Under the pieces are notes generated by a model. It was given only the letters and a program-made list of their open reading frames with translations, had not been told where the DNA came from and searched no databases. Below are positions 45,613 through 56,667 of a DNA stretch of 64,000 nucleotides, piece after piece (within the stretch, counting starts at the first letter, position 1; each line of letters starts with the position of its first letter). A program made the position numbers and the translations under genes. Source of the DNA: Pseudophaeomoniella oleicola. Taxonomy: Eukaryota; Ascomycota; Eurotiomycetes; Phaeomoniellales; Phaeomoniellaceae. The stretch spans positions 89,306-153,305 of the forward strand of contig QWDQ01000061.1 of assembly GCA_003868215.1 (NCBI GenBank). Reading direction: 5' to 3'.

Positions 45613-47375
45613 CTATCGACTACGATTGGCTGATTCTTGAGCTGTCCAACTGTAACGAGAGGTGGAGGATGCAGAGAGATCGGGCGTTCGTAAGATCTGT
45701 GGAGTCCCTGCTCCATCCCGGGTGATACCTTCCATGAGACGCAGGCCATTCCTCGCATATACCTGCTCCCTCAAGTGACGACATTGAGATAGCTCTCGTT
45801 CAAAGCCGGATGACTGAAAGTAGACTATGGCAAGGCTGAGTGGAAGGATCGCCCTACTGGCACCGAATTGCCCCATGCCCTTGTTCAACAAGACAGGGAC
45901 ATATTCTAAGATCTGGTAAGCGGCTTCAGATCGCTTTTCGTCATTGGCAAACACATCAACTGCATCAACAAGGGTGATGAGACGAGCAGCAATGTCAGCA
46001 GGAAGCTTGGCACCGCTTTTGCGCACTTTAGCACTGATCCCTGATCCGATGAACCCGAGCATCAAGCGGAGGGACCAGAATATCAGGTACAGGTGGCAGT
46101 GGTTGAGCTTCTCCAAGTTGACGTCTAGACTCGTGACCAGCGGCTCTGATAGTGCCGTTTTGATTTCCTGGGGTTGGATGATTGCCAGGTGTGCCTCCCA
46201 AAAGCCTTGGAGAGAGCGGTGGAACTCGCAGCAAGACTGGACTATTTCAGTGAGCAGACGGATCTTGTCGTTGCTAGCGGATGCCGCCAATCGGTCGGTC
46301 TCTTCGAGCAAACCGCCCATGGCAATGCCAATGTCGAAAAGTCTTTGCTCCGCACCCTTGCGGTCTCCTCTCCAAGGCTCCTCGAGCCACTCTTTCCTTC
46401 CAAAAGGAGAACACTTGCGGAGCATCAGAGATTGTGTAAACTAAATTGCCATTAGTGACCCTCAATGTCCATCGACTGAAGGAGCTTACCACTGCGTAAC
46501 GGAACTCTTCAAGCAGTGCACGGGCAAAAGGCCTTCGGTACGCCTTTGGACCTCTGGATAGCACGAGATGTGCCAGCCCGGATACATGACTGTGCCACGA
46601 AGCGGGATCCGAATCGGTGGATTCGAAGAGCTAGAGCTGTCAATCAGGGCGCAGACAGCATCGATTGGCGACGGAAACTTACCTCGTAAAGTACCATAAT
46701 ACGGGCACTAGCCAGTGTTTCGTCGCAGCGTATCAGGTCTTGATCCGCTAACGCCACCCGCATCTGATGTAAAGCTTGAGTGTACAGCCGCCTACCCTCC
46801 AGCAAGACAGTGTCGTTGCCTTCAATTCGAGCACACCTAGTAACGGCCAATGCCAAAAGGGCTTGCTTCAAGGATGGTGTAGGGCGAGCGATGGCCATCG
46901 CATAATGGAGCCATAACGGGTTAATCAGCATTCCCGTTAAGGGGCCGGAAGGAGAATACTGTTCCCAGAACCGTGAAATGAAACCCGCCTCTGAGATGGC
47001 CTCAAGCGAGGGTCCTGGGGAGAGGGTCAGCGTAGCGCCACTTCCAAGAGCACGTCCTTCTTGATTGGAGACGATTTCATTATCATTCAGGTACGGGGTC
47101 ACAGCTGGGATCGGCCCGGGAGGTTTAACTTCCTCCAAATGCTCTCGCTTTTCCAAGCCACCCGCGGTCCGGTTGATGAAGACGGCGTAGCGATCGTAAC
47201 CCTCGCATTGGCGAGCAGACTTCTCACAGGTCTGACAGAAAGGCTGTTGTAGATCACACTACCGAAGGATTAGCAATGCCTGAGATGTGTCCACCGTGAC
47301 TGCTGGGTACCGTACTCGAACCTTTCGTCTTCTACAAGTTGCACAACCTTTCGATCTGCCCGGTACCCCAACCAT
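45613..47375 (-). CDS. Zn2Cys6 transcription factor (Fungal_trans_2 type)
   Basis: Read right to left, exons 47375-47316, 47258-46683, 46630-46490 and 46440-45613 give 534 residues. The zinc cluster begins at Cys11 (GCATCRRRKVR, then CDLQQPFCQTCEKSARQCEGY) and is split by the first intron exactly before the third cysteine. Without that intron the cluster would be lost at an in-frame TAG. The rest is helical with the pattern of the Fungal_trans_2 family (FWEQYSPSGPL, LALAVTRCARIEGND, then SHVSGLAHLVLSRGP). All introns are 49-57 bp. An upstream in-frame ATG at 47453 would add 26 residues; I use 47375 because homologues begin close to the cluster. Nuclear regulator of unknown targets. The promoter side holds TACGTA palindromes. 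Confidence 0.9.
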
Positions 47376-48720
47376 GTCTGATGTAGTATGAGACTCCTTG
47401 AACTGGGCTTTAATCTGGGTTTCAGAAAGCAGGCCGAAAGAGAGGCGTGTCAAGGTAGAAGTACTTGAGCTGGCTCACAGAAGTGCTGTTCTAGCTCCTC
47501 AGAAACAGATGATGCCAAAGACCTATCAATATTGCAGAACAGCAAATCAACCAGGTACTTCATCATTGTACTTTTGTCCCTGAAACTTTGACTGGGATGC
47601 GACCAGGGACATTGATCGGGGGCTGACACCATTCACACCATTCACACCGGGGGGTGAGGTCAAGACCCAGAAACATCATCCTGTGTACCTTGGTAGGTAT
47701 CTAGATGTCGGAGTAGGTGTGTAGAAGTAGGTCCGGCACCGACAAGGTTTCGCAACTTGAGGCCCTATTTCGGAATGGTTCGGTCTCCTTGGTATGGGCA
47801 TGTTGTAGTTGTACTACTACGGTACGTACGTAGTAGTGACTAGTGCTGGAGATCCCCATCAGTCGTTGGGACGGCGAGACGGGTTGCGACATCCCCACCG
47901 CCCCCACAAACAAGCTTTCGTGCTCCATGCCTATTACACGCCGTATTTGACCACCAACGCTACACCATATGCCTATCCCAGGCCTACTTAGAGCCGGCAT
48001 TACAGCAGCCACCCCAACACAGCCCACAGGAGATCCTTTCCATCTGACCAAGATCAGGTGAATCCTATGCTCGACTAGATATAATACCTCGGTTGTGTCT
48101 CCTGGGCGCCAGTAGAGGCAATGTAGAGTATTTGAGCCCCCAAATAAAGGAAGGATCGCTTCGTATTTCAGTCTCGTGACGTGTCCCCTCAAGCAGATCT
48201 CTATATCGCTCTGGTCTTCTCTCATTTGCAATGCCTTTGATGAATTGACCATGGCGGGAAGCTCATTTCTTGATCGCTGGAAAAATAATGAACAGCCGAG
48301 GCAGGTAAGATGCCTCCCACCTTGGGAATTTTTGTTCATTTGGGTTATATCGTTGAGTCATTGTTACATAGGCCACTTTGTACTTTGATGGCTAGACTCG
48401 AGATGAATTCCAGAGCTTGATATACGTATATACTCTTTGGCTCTGTGTTACACTCTTTCGCTACGTTGTAGCTTGCCTGGGCCTTCAGCCTTCGGAGTCG
48501 ACAACATGTGAAGATAAGCACAGAGCACTCTTCTGCGATGCTTGTGGTAATGGAATCGCATGACTCAAAATACGTAGCAATATCGATCCCTCAATGACAC
48601 GTTCGTTTAAGTTGCTATTTTCCAGGGCCGGTGAGCGAAAGGTTGTCCGTACGAGCGCCTCCTGACACCTTAGAGTATGTCGGAGCTGCAAGAGCAGTGA
48701 AACGTTTGGATGTGTGTATC

Positions 48721-48732
48721 TACTACGTAGTA
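48721..48732. repeat. TACTACGTAGTA palindrome
   Basis: Exact copy, intergenic. Confidence 0.9.
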
Positions 48733-49586
48733 GTTACAAAGGACTTATTACTGCTAACGATGAGAAAGGGAAGTAGTTATTGGCTTTCCTAATTGGGCCA
48801 CAGGAAATAGTGGGGAGGCGTAGGGCGTGGGATTGCTGTCTCCCTAGGTACTCAGCCAAGCGTCTCACTCTTAGAGGTGTATATATTTCATGTTGTGCCA
48901 TTTCCTTTCGCAAATCACAGGGCCAATGGCTAAGTCGAAAGACCACAATGTCCCACTGCTTTGTAGAGATGTAAGAACCAAGTTAGCGAGATCCTAGGCG
49001 GCCGCCGAGCGCAGGACTTCCAGTAGTTAACCTCTCGTCCGAACTCTTTTTGCTTCCTGGTTCGATTAGGATTGTGGGCAGAATGTTCTTTTTGTAGATT
49101 CAAGTTGTCTTGGAGGATGGAAATTTAATGTGTGGTGTCCGTGGTGAAGTAGTTGATACTGGTGAAGGTCGAAAGTTATATCAAACAGGGGGAACTTCCT
49201 TTTTGGGTTGCAGCGTGGGGACCTGGCACTGAGAGAGAACGCCCACTATGAAAACAAGAGAACATGAGAAGTAACTCAGAGAGAAAAGAGCAAAAGAGAT
49301 ACCACCTAAGTTAGTGCGTTGAAGAACTACGGCAAAGACGCTACTTCATTTTGGATGACAAGAGACTGATTAAGTCAGCGCCTGGACTAGTACTGATGCT
49401 TAGCACAGTAATCATGCATCATGACTCTCCGAATTGTTTCAAATGGCCGAGACTGTCCATGACCACCACGCACGGGCTTCGAGGTTCAAAAGGAAAAGGA
49501 GGGATGGGTGTCATTTCCATACTAAGATACCGGACAGCTGGTAACCGGACCGTCAGACCATTAGCAAATAGACGATCTGATCACTT

Positions 49587-49617
49587 GTAATCTGTGTAAT
49601 CTGTGTAATCTGTGTAC
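49587..49617. repeat. Short tandem repeat (TAATCTGTG units)
   Basis: About three and a half tandem 9-bp units, 480 bp upstream of the GH5 start. Confidence 0.8.
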
Positions 49618-49645
49618 TCTGTTTTACTTTTCTCGTGACCGGTGA

Positions 49646-49657
49646 TACTACGTAGTA
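49646..49657. repeat. TACTACGTAGTA palindrome
   Basis: Exact copy upstream of the GH5 gene. A one-mismatch copy (TACTACGTGGTA) follows at 49699-49710. Confidence 0.9.
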
Positions 49658-49820
49658 ATCAAATAGGCGAAGTGAGCAGATGTTGGATCATATTTGGTTA
49701 CTACGTGGTAAACACGAAACAAAGTGATTCTAGACACAGACTCATCTCCGGCCCGCCGAGTTTCTGGAAAAGCTTAGTTCAAAGCGACAAGGACCCCCTG
49801 AAATCTGTGCTTGCTGTAAT

Positions 49821-49832
49821 TACTACGTAGTA
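49821..49832. repeat. TACTACGTAGTA palindrome
   Basis: Exact copy, 262 bp upstream of the GH5 start codon. Confidence 0.9.
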
Positions 49833-49968
49833 CTGGATTCGCTTGGCATCCATCTCCACATCGTCCCCCTGTTCATGAAATTCATGAAACGCACCTTTCA
49901 TCTATTCTGAACTCGGCTTCACGATTCCTCACTATGAGCAAATTGCTGCTGAATGAGCCCGGTGCTCA

Positions 49969-49974
49969 TATAAA
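49969..49974 (+). promoter_or_regulatory. TATA box of the GH5 gene
   Basis: TATAAA in CTCATATAAAGG, 120 bp before the start codon. Confidence 0.55.
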
Positions 49975-50093
49975 GGTGCAAGTACAGGTACAGTAGTAGT
50001 ATTTCGCAATGTTTCTCATTCAAACTCGTGGTCTCTCTCTTCCACTGCCATTCATTCGTTGTTTTTCTTCATCAACCCAGTCACTCATTCAAA

Positions 50094-51449
50094 ATGTCTT
50101 ACCTTCTTTTGGGAGCTAGTCTCCTTTCCACTGCTCTGGGAGCCGTGACGTACGGAGGAGCGAATATTGCCGGCTTTGACTTCGGTTGTAGCACTGATGG
50201 AACTTGCACTGTGTCCGGTGTTCAGGGGCCTATCACCTCTGCCAACGACGGCCCAGGACAGATGGCCCATTTCGCCTCCGCCGACAACATGAACATATTC
50301 CGTCTCCCTGTGGGATGGCAGTACTTGGTGAATAACGAGGTAGGAGGGGATCTCGACGCAGCAAACCTTGCCAGCTACGACTCGTTGGTTCAATCCTGCC
50401 TTGCAACCGGTGCCCATTGTATCATAGATATACATAATTACGCGCGGTGGAATGGCCAGGTGATTGGTCAGGGTGGTCCAACAAATGCGCAATTTGCCAG
50501 CCTTTGGTCCCAACTTGCTACCAAATATGCCACCGAATCGAACATCATCTTTGGCATCATGAACGAGCCCCATGATGTTTCCAACATAAACACTTGGGCT
50601 GACACAGTTCAAGCTGCCGTCACCGCAATCCGTCAAGCCGGCGCTACTTCTCAGACATGTCTCCTTCCCGGCACTGACTACGCCTCAGCTGCAAGCTTCG
50701 TCGCCAACAGCGCCTCCGCTCTTATGGGTGTGTCCAACCCTGACGGTAGTACAACAAACCTTGTCTTCGATGTCCACAAATATCTCGACAGCGACGGCTC
50801 CGGCACCAACGCAGCCTGCGCCTCGGACCAAATTTCGAACTCCTTCTCCCCACTCGCTGACTACCTCCGCACCAACAATCGTATGGCAATGCTCTCCGAG
50901 ACCGGTGGTGGTCCCACTGATGCCTCTTGTTTGACCAACCTCTGTGCCGCAATCGACTTCTTGAACGACAACAGCGACGTCTATCTTGGATACGTCGGTT
51001 GGGCTGCCGGGTCCTTCGCGACGAGCTACGTAACCAGCATGACGCCTACCGGAAGCAACAGCACCGGCTGGACGGATCAAGAACTCGTCACGCGATGCAT
51101 GAGGAGGAACGCAACCAGCAGTGCCACTTCTTCCTCATCCTCATCCTCAGAGAGCGCGGCCCCAGTCGTCGCAAGCTCCTCATCCGCCGCGATTGTCTCC
51201 TCCAGTGCCGCCGCTGCCGTTGTCCCCACCTCTGCAGCATCAACCATGATTACATCCACCGTCCCATCCTCAACCGCTCTCTCATCCGCCTCCGTGGCAC
51301 CGACAACACTGGCAACCAGCGTCCTCGCCCCATCCTCATCCTCAATCTTAGCCCCAACCTCCAGCGTCGCCCTCGCCGTCGCTCCAACTGCAACTTCAGC
51401 AGCCGCGGAGCCGGAACCTACTGATGATGATGACACTTGCGAGCCTTGA
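50094..51449 (+). CDS. Secreted GH5 endo-beta-1,4-glucanase (cellulase)
   Basis: A single exon of 451 residues. A signal peptide (SYLLLGASLLSTALGA) is cleaved near residue 18. The GH5 (subfamily-5-like) fold is clear: AGFDFGC, FRLPVGWQYLV, HCIIDIHNYARWNG, IFGIMNEPHD with the acid/base Glu158, VFDVHKYLD, and MLSETGGG with the nucleophile Glu269. It hydrolyses internal beta-1,4-glucan bonds outside the cell. After residue ~340 comes a tail of about 100 residues, almost all Ser, Ala, Thr, Val and Pro, ending TDDDDTCEP. This is the kind of O-glycosylated linker that usually joins a CBM1 cellulose-binding domain, but no CBM1 is present and the tail has no GPI signal. The first ATG after the TATA box is used. 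Antisense frames over the linker are shadows. Confidence 0.95.
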   Translation: MSYLLLGASLLSTALGAVTYGGANIAGFDFGCSTDGTCTVSGVQGPITSANDGPGQMAHFASADNMNIFRLPVGWQYLVNNEVGGDLDAANLASYDSLVQSCLATGAHCIIDIHNYARWNGQVIGQGGPTNAQFASLWSQLATKYATESNIIFGIMNEPHDVSNINTWADTVQAAVTAIRQAGATSQTCLLPGTDYASAASFVANSASALMGVSNPDGSTTNLVFDVHKYLDSDGSGTNAACASDQISNSFSPLADYLRTNNRMAMLSETGGGPTDASCLTNLCAAIDFLNDNSDVYLGYVGWAAGSFATSYVTSMTPTGSNSTGWTDQELVTRCMRRNATSSATSSSSSSSESAAPVVASSSSAAIVSSSAAAAVVPTSAASTMITSTVPSSTALSSASVAPTTLATSVLAPSSSSILAPTSSVALAVAPTATSAAAEPEPTDDDDTCEP

Positions 51450-52702
51450 GGTGGTGGTTGTGCTGCTGTTGAGAAATGCGATCCAGCGAGTCCACTCCTG
51501 CGGCCCCTGTCTTTGTAAAGATATTCAATTCTCATGTAAATTTATCTTTCACTCCCCATATATATACAAAAACTCCGATATACCAAATCTTGAATAGAGG
51601 CCCAGAAGACGACTGTTCTACCGTCACGACGTAGCATAAATTGTATTCATCACGTGGGCAAGTGTTGAGGACACGGTGTATGTATGCTTCCGTCTTAGAG
51701 CTATTTACATGAATCGATTCCTCGAGGACGGGATACACCAAATACCTGTCTGTATCCGATTCCCATACAATGTACGTAAAATATAATTATAACCACCCTT
51801 CAATAATCAAAATTGAACATATACCTCACATCCCAATTTATCTCTCGCGCACGAATACATAAACATGCCTACTCCCTCTTACCATCTCAAAACCCCCGCA
51901 ATACCAACACAAGCAAGCAAGCAAGCAATAACCCACCTCCACGATTCTCCGAAACTCCATTCATATACAGACATACCTTCTCTTTCAACTCGACATCTTG
52001 CATGCTATAATTTATATGTATGTATAGCGATTGTGGACCATGGAGACTTGGCGGGAGCGGGAGGTAAGATAGGTAGGTAATTTCAGAGGAAGAAGGGGAA
52101 GAGGATATTACTGTGGGTTTGAGAGAGAGAGGAAGAAAAAAAGAGAAATGTGAGGGTGTTGGGAGTAGATGTGCACAGGTGTCAGTGAGGAGGGAGCAGA
52201 AGAGGTGATGTAGCAAACAGCGGGAAGAAAGAAAGAAAGATAAGAAAGGGGGAAATTGATGACTTTTGTGGTAATTGGCTGTCGGTGATGGGAGAGGCAT
52301 GATGATACGGAAGGAAATTTGGGGGAATAGAGGAATGACTATCTGCAAATATGGCAGAGTAACAGGAGAACACCCCGTATCAAAAGGGAGACCTCAAATC
52401 TACACCACTTCATCATGGCCATCGTTCTTGTTCGGAAAGAATCTTGTTTTGATGTCATTGATTTAATTTTGTTTGAAATGGCTCATCGAACGCTGTATCG
52501 AATCCGTTGCAGTGAAACCATGTTTATCGAGGCTGAGGAACCTCTGTGATAGCCCAATTCGTGAAGCGTGGTATCTGTTCACTTCAGCGCTGGGCATCTG
52601 AACCGCGCGCCTAATATCCATGCTCCTCCCTCATTTTAACATGAACCGCAAAAGAACCTCTCCGTCTCTCATTGCCACCTCCGCGACATCCATCAACTCT
52701 GC
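51450..52702. other. Convergent intergenic region, low complexity
   Basis: Between the 3' ends of the GH5 and eL33 genes. It holds AT-rich sequence and a purine-rich stretch (52080-52350, repeated GAAG/GAAAG). A GCAAGCAAGCAAGCAA run is at about 51913-51928. No gene and no exact 12-mer palindrome. Confidence 0.6.
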
Positions 52703-53282
52703 TTAGATCGAACTTGGGTAAAGCATGACTCTGACTGTGGCACCGAAGCTCTTTGGTGGAAGGTTGTGTCTGAACTTCGCTCTAACGATACCGCTGTTAC
52801 CGTGCGGTCGTGTAACCTTGCCCCAGATTACTCTGATCTTTGAACCCTGTCTCTCTTTTGATGCGCGGTAGACGAATGCGACCTTCTTTCCAAGGTAGAA
52901 ACTAACGGAAAAAAGTCAGTCCAAGGTCTTCCAAAGGCCCTCGTGTTGGCCGTTGTGGATCTATCCAGAACTGAACCTCGCGATCCAATCCATGTCCAGG
53001 CCCGGTGTGGGAAGAAATTGATGTTACGTACGTTGCGGCCTTGGGGTCATCAACACCCTCAATCTTGATCAAAGAAGTGTTTGGGTTTGTGTTGCGCTTG
53101 CCGCGCTGGTACGACAGGTGCTTGCCCTTGACGTATACTAGAAAGTAGATATGTCAGCATCTTCTGGTCGTCGTCCATTTTCGGCATCGAAGCGCATGGA
53201 GAGATATTTTGTCGCTACTCCCGACACAGCGCCTCCTGATACCCGGTGTGCACTCACATCTGTGGCTGGTCTCTGAAGACAT
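52703..53282 (-). CDS. rpl33: 60S ribosomal protein eL33 (L33/L35Ae)
   Basis: Read right to left, exons 53282-53258, 53137-53032 and 52901-52703 give 109 residues, matching yeast Rpl33 (107). Exon 1 is only 25 nt (MSSETSHR plus one base). Exon 2 reads [16 protein letters not shown] and ends after a DPKAAT stretch. Exon 3 carries [30 protein letters not shown] and ends [14 protein letters not shown]. All these blocks are nearly identical to known eL33. It is a structural component of the large cytosolic ribosomal subunit. The exons are too short to appear as long open frames and were found by reading the minus strand. The introns (120 and 130 bp) are more than twice the window's typical length, as is usual for ribosomal protein genes, and the first follows very soon after the ATG. 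Confidence 0.97.
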
Positions 53283-54509
53283 CTTGACTGCTGTCGAAGG
53301 GAAGAGTCCGGGAAAGGAATGTATGTCGTCGAGACCCGAAGTTGTCGTAGTTGTCGAGGGTCTGTTGTTACGTCGTCAAATTCAACAAGATCAAAGTTGT
53401 GGCCTCACCTTCCAAATTTTGGTTTGTGGGATCGTCTACTTGTTCTGGTTTAGTGAAAAATGTGTGGGTGCCAAGGAGAAACTATTGCCAAGAAAGTGCA
53501 GTAGCTGGTTCTCCCAGCCGCCCTAGGGCATTTTTGTCATGAACCGATGACCGTAATGTTCAGTATTGATAAGATGCAACCAGTCACAGGGATGGGGCCA
53601 CTACGAACTTACAGATGAAATGATACCTCTTACGAAAGGTGCAATCACTTAGTTGCTGTCTACGATACTCTTGGGACATGGAAGTAGCTGCAGGACAGTC
53701 ATCAGATTCAGGCACGATGTTGACAGGTTAGCAGCATTCGGATTTTAGGTCTTCACAGGCTATAAAAACCGAAACGAAGGCATGAGCTTGACCAGTAACA
53801 AGCAGACGCCGAGACGCCTGTTAGTACCCAGATAACGTTGTAGAGACTCCATATCTTACCCTTACCTTGTTCCCACTTCGGCCGATTTCGCATGAATTTA
53901 TAAGCCTCGCCGTCGTCTTCGGTCGATTATTGTCATTTTGCAAGCAGTAGCGGGTTGTGGAAGCTCTCACCGCGGGTTTGCATGCTTAGTCACATTTAAT
54001 TCGGCAGAATAGGTGGTAGCTTGCGGCCCCCTTTTAGATCTTCGCTGACGACGGTCTACTGTGTATGGCTCGATGGGAGTGCGGCAGATGCGGGAAAAAT
54101 ACGGACTTCGGGTAGAATTGATCCTTGGTTGGTTCCAGTCAATTATCGTACATTGCCCCTCAATCCCGCTGCAATCCGCTACAAAAAGAAGGCAGCTGGG
54201 GATTTATGGGTGATGTGCGATCTTGAGTGCCGTCCCTCCAGACGAAGCGCATCTCGGCATGTACCTTGGGTTTCTCTCTCGAACTTTTCCAAGTTTTGAT
54301 TCTTCCTCTGATGACTTTCCTTTCCGTCCAAGGTGTTGCGGGAAAGATAAGTAGAAAATGATCAAGCTGTACGGGTTGGGAGATTTACTTATCATACCTA
54401 TCAGGTATCTTACCTTAGATACCTATAGGTACCTAATTTCCGTAGTAGCTGTGCTACGTAGTACTACATAGTATAATTATTCCCTTATCCCCAATTCCCC
54501 TCCAAAATC

Positions 54510-54521
54510 TACTACGTAGTA
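54510..54521. repeat. TACTACGTAGTA palindrome
   Basis: Exact copy, 344 bp upstream of the G6PDH start. A one-mismatch copy lies at 54452-54463. Confidence 0.9.
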
Positions 54522-54606
54522 ATAGTAAATGATACGTAATTCGTCATAGGCAGTTTTTTTCGCCTCAAAAAAGAGGTCCGCAACAAAAGATCCCCCCTCC
54601 CTCACA

Positions 54607-54618
54607 TACTACGTAGTA
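54607..54618. repeat. TACTACGTAGTA palindrome
   Basis: Exact copy, extended on the right by CGTAGTAGTA so that a second CTACGTAG-like half overlaps it. Confidence 0.9.
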
Positions 54619-54864
54619 CGTAGTAGTACCTTATGATGATAACTCCGTACGCTTAATCATAAGCTCCAGTCCTACCTTTTGCTCACATCGATAACTGTAC
54701 TTCCTTTCCACTCGAGATTCGTCCAACCTCCAAGCCCCACCACTTCGAATCTCTAATTGCATCTATCTCAACATTTTATCTTCTTATCCTCTTCTTCACA
54801 TACCCACGCCCTGTCCTCAATCTTCATCCTATCTTTACATTAGATTCACGTAGTTTTAGCGGAG

Positions 54865-56667
54865 ATGGCAGACACTTTACTCCATACCGATGAGCCTCAG
54901 GATGCTGGGTATGTGAAACCAATGGCCCCGCGACTTTCAATAACGTCATTCCTTCCAAATCCCTGCGCTGCGCTGCCTGTGCAGGTTTTGCAGAGGACGA
55001 TGCTGACAGAATGTGATCAGGACCATCGAGTTAAAGGAGAACACCGTCGTGGTGGTTCTTGGTGCTTCTGGTGATTTGGCAAAGAAGAAGACCTTCCCAG
55101 CTTTGTTCGGTCTGGTGTGTCAGCCCTTCTTCTATCGAGTCCGTCTTCTGGCTAATCGCGATTCAGTTCCGGAACAACTTCCTGCCCAAGGACATCAAGA
55201 TTGTTGGGTATGCCCGAACAAAGATGGATCACCCGGAATACCTTAAGCGTGTCCGGTCATACATCAAGACTCCAACGAAAGAGGTGGAAGAACAGTTGAG
55301 CCAATTTTGCGAGATGTGCTCATATGTATCTGGTCAGTATGACAAGGACGAATCATTCCAAGAACTTGACAAGCACCTGGGGGAATTTGAGAAGAGCAAC
55401 AAAGAAGCGCACAGAGTTTTCTACATGGCTCTTCCACCCAGCGTCTTCATTCCCGTCTCACAACATCTGAAGAAGAACTGCTACCCAAAGAATGGCATCG
55501 CAAGAATTATCGTACGTCTCATCGAGAGAATTCGTGCCAGATTTTATACTAATGTTTGCATATAGGTCGAGAAGCCATTCGGCAAGGATCTGTCCAGTTC
55601 TCGCGAATTGCAACGCGCTTTGGAGCCAGACTGGAAAGAAGAAGAAATCTTCCGTATCGATCACTACCTTGGAAAGGAAATGGTCAAGAACTTGCTCATT
55701 CTGAGATTTGGTAACGAATTCTTCGGCGCTACCTGGAATCGCAACCACATAGATAACGTCCAGATCTCATTCAAGGAACCATTCGGTACCGAAGGAAGAG
55801 GGGGATACTTCGACGAATTTGGCATCATTCGTGATGTGATGCAAAACCATCTTCTTCAGGTTCTGACCCTTTTGGCAATGGAACGACCCATCTCTTTCTC
55901 TGCTGAAGATATCCGCGACGAGAAAGTTAGAGTGCTCCGAGGTATCCCTGCGATCGAACCAAAGAACGTCATCATTGGTCAGTATGGCAGATCCCTTGAT
56001 GGAACCAAACCAGCATACAAGGAAGACGACACAGTGCCGAAGGACTCGAGATGTCCAACCTTCTGTGCCATGACATTATTCATCAAGAACGAGAGATGGG
56101 ATGGCGTTCCATTCATTCTGAAGGCCGGTAAAGCTCTCAATGAGCAAAAGACCGAGATCCGTATCCAGTTCAAGGATGTTACTTCCGGTATCTTCAAGGA
56201 CATTCCAAGGAACGAGCTAGTCATTCGGGTCCAACCAAATGAGTCGGTCTACATCAAGATGAACTCCAAGCTTCCAGGTCTTTCTATGCAAACCGTTGTC
56301 ACAGAGCTTGATCTTACATACAGACGGCGATTCTCAGATCTGAAAATTCCAGAGGCCTACGAGTCATTGATTTTGGACGCTTTCAAGGGTGACCATTCCA
56401 ACTTCGTTCGTGATGATGAGTTGGACGCCAGTTGGAGAATCTTTACGCCGTTGTTGCACTATCTCGATGAGAAGACGGAGATTGTCCCCATGGAATACCC
56501 ATATGGTAGGTCCCGCGTTCCATGTTGTTTGTGTGGCTACTCACTGTTGAATAGGCTCTCGCGGTCCCGCTGTCATTGACGACTTCCTGTCAAGCTATGG
56601 TTACAAGTTCAGTGACGCAGCAGGTTACCAGTGGCCAATGGCTCAGATCACTCCGCAGAAGCTATGA
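54865..56667 (+). CDS. zwf1: Glucose-6-phosphate 1-dehydrogenase
   Basis: Five exons (54865-54908, 55021-55114, 55167-55511, 55566-56505, 56555-56667) give 511 residues, normal for fungal G6PDH. The NADP-binding motif is [10 protein letters not shown] (about 29-38), then EKPFGKDL. The active-site peptide is [14 protein letters not shown], with the catalytic His and substrate-binding Lys. Further conserved blocks are [31 protein letters not shown] and [11 protein letters not shown], and the end is [14 protein letters not shown]. The enzyme opens the oxidative pentose phosphate pathway, making NADPH and 6-phosphogluconolactone in the cytosol. Every intron junction falls inside a conserved block and restores it. 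The C-terminus is QKL, a weak PTS1-like tripeptide, which could allow a minor peroxisomal pool. The promoter carries three TACTACGTAGTA-type elements. Confidence 0.98.

Larger units (their letters stand above)
47376..50093. other. Long divergent intergenic region with palindromic repeats
   Basis: 2.7 kb between the Zn2Cys6 gene and the GH5 gene. It holds exact TACTACGTAGTA copies at 48721, 49646 and 49821 and a one-mismatch copy at 49699. A TACGTACGTAGTAG cluster lies at 47822-47835, a 9-bp tandem repeat of TAATCTGTG type at 49587-49617, and the GH5 TATA box at 49969. A 212-codon minus-strand frame (47701-48339) has no domain and runs through the TACGTA repeat, so it is not called. Confidence 0.6.
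53283..54864. other. Divergent promoter region (eL33 / G6PDH) with palindromes
   Basis: 1.6 kb between the two starts. It holds a cluster of TACTACGTAGTA elements at 54452-54618 (two exact, one near) and ACCTATAGGTACC-type sequences at about 54415-54435. A pyrimidine-rich stretch precedes the G6PDH start (54690-54830). No gene was seen. Confidence 0.6.

Noticed and set aside
47701-48339. 212-codon open frame on the minus strand
   Set aside because: No recognisable domain, it reads through the TACGTACGTAGTAG repeat, and about 0.2 frames this long are expected by chance in the window.
51077-51535. 152-codon antisense frame over the GH5 linker
   Set aside because: A mirror of the Ser/Ala/Thr-rich tail.
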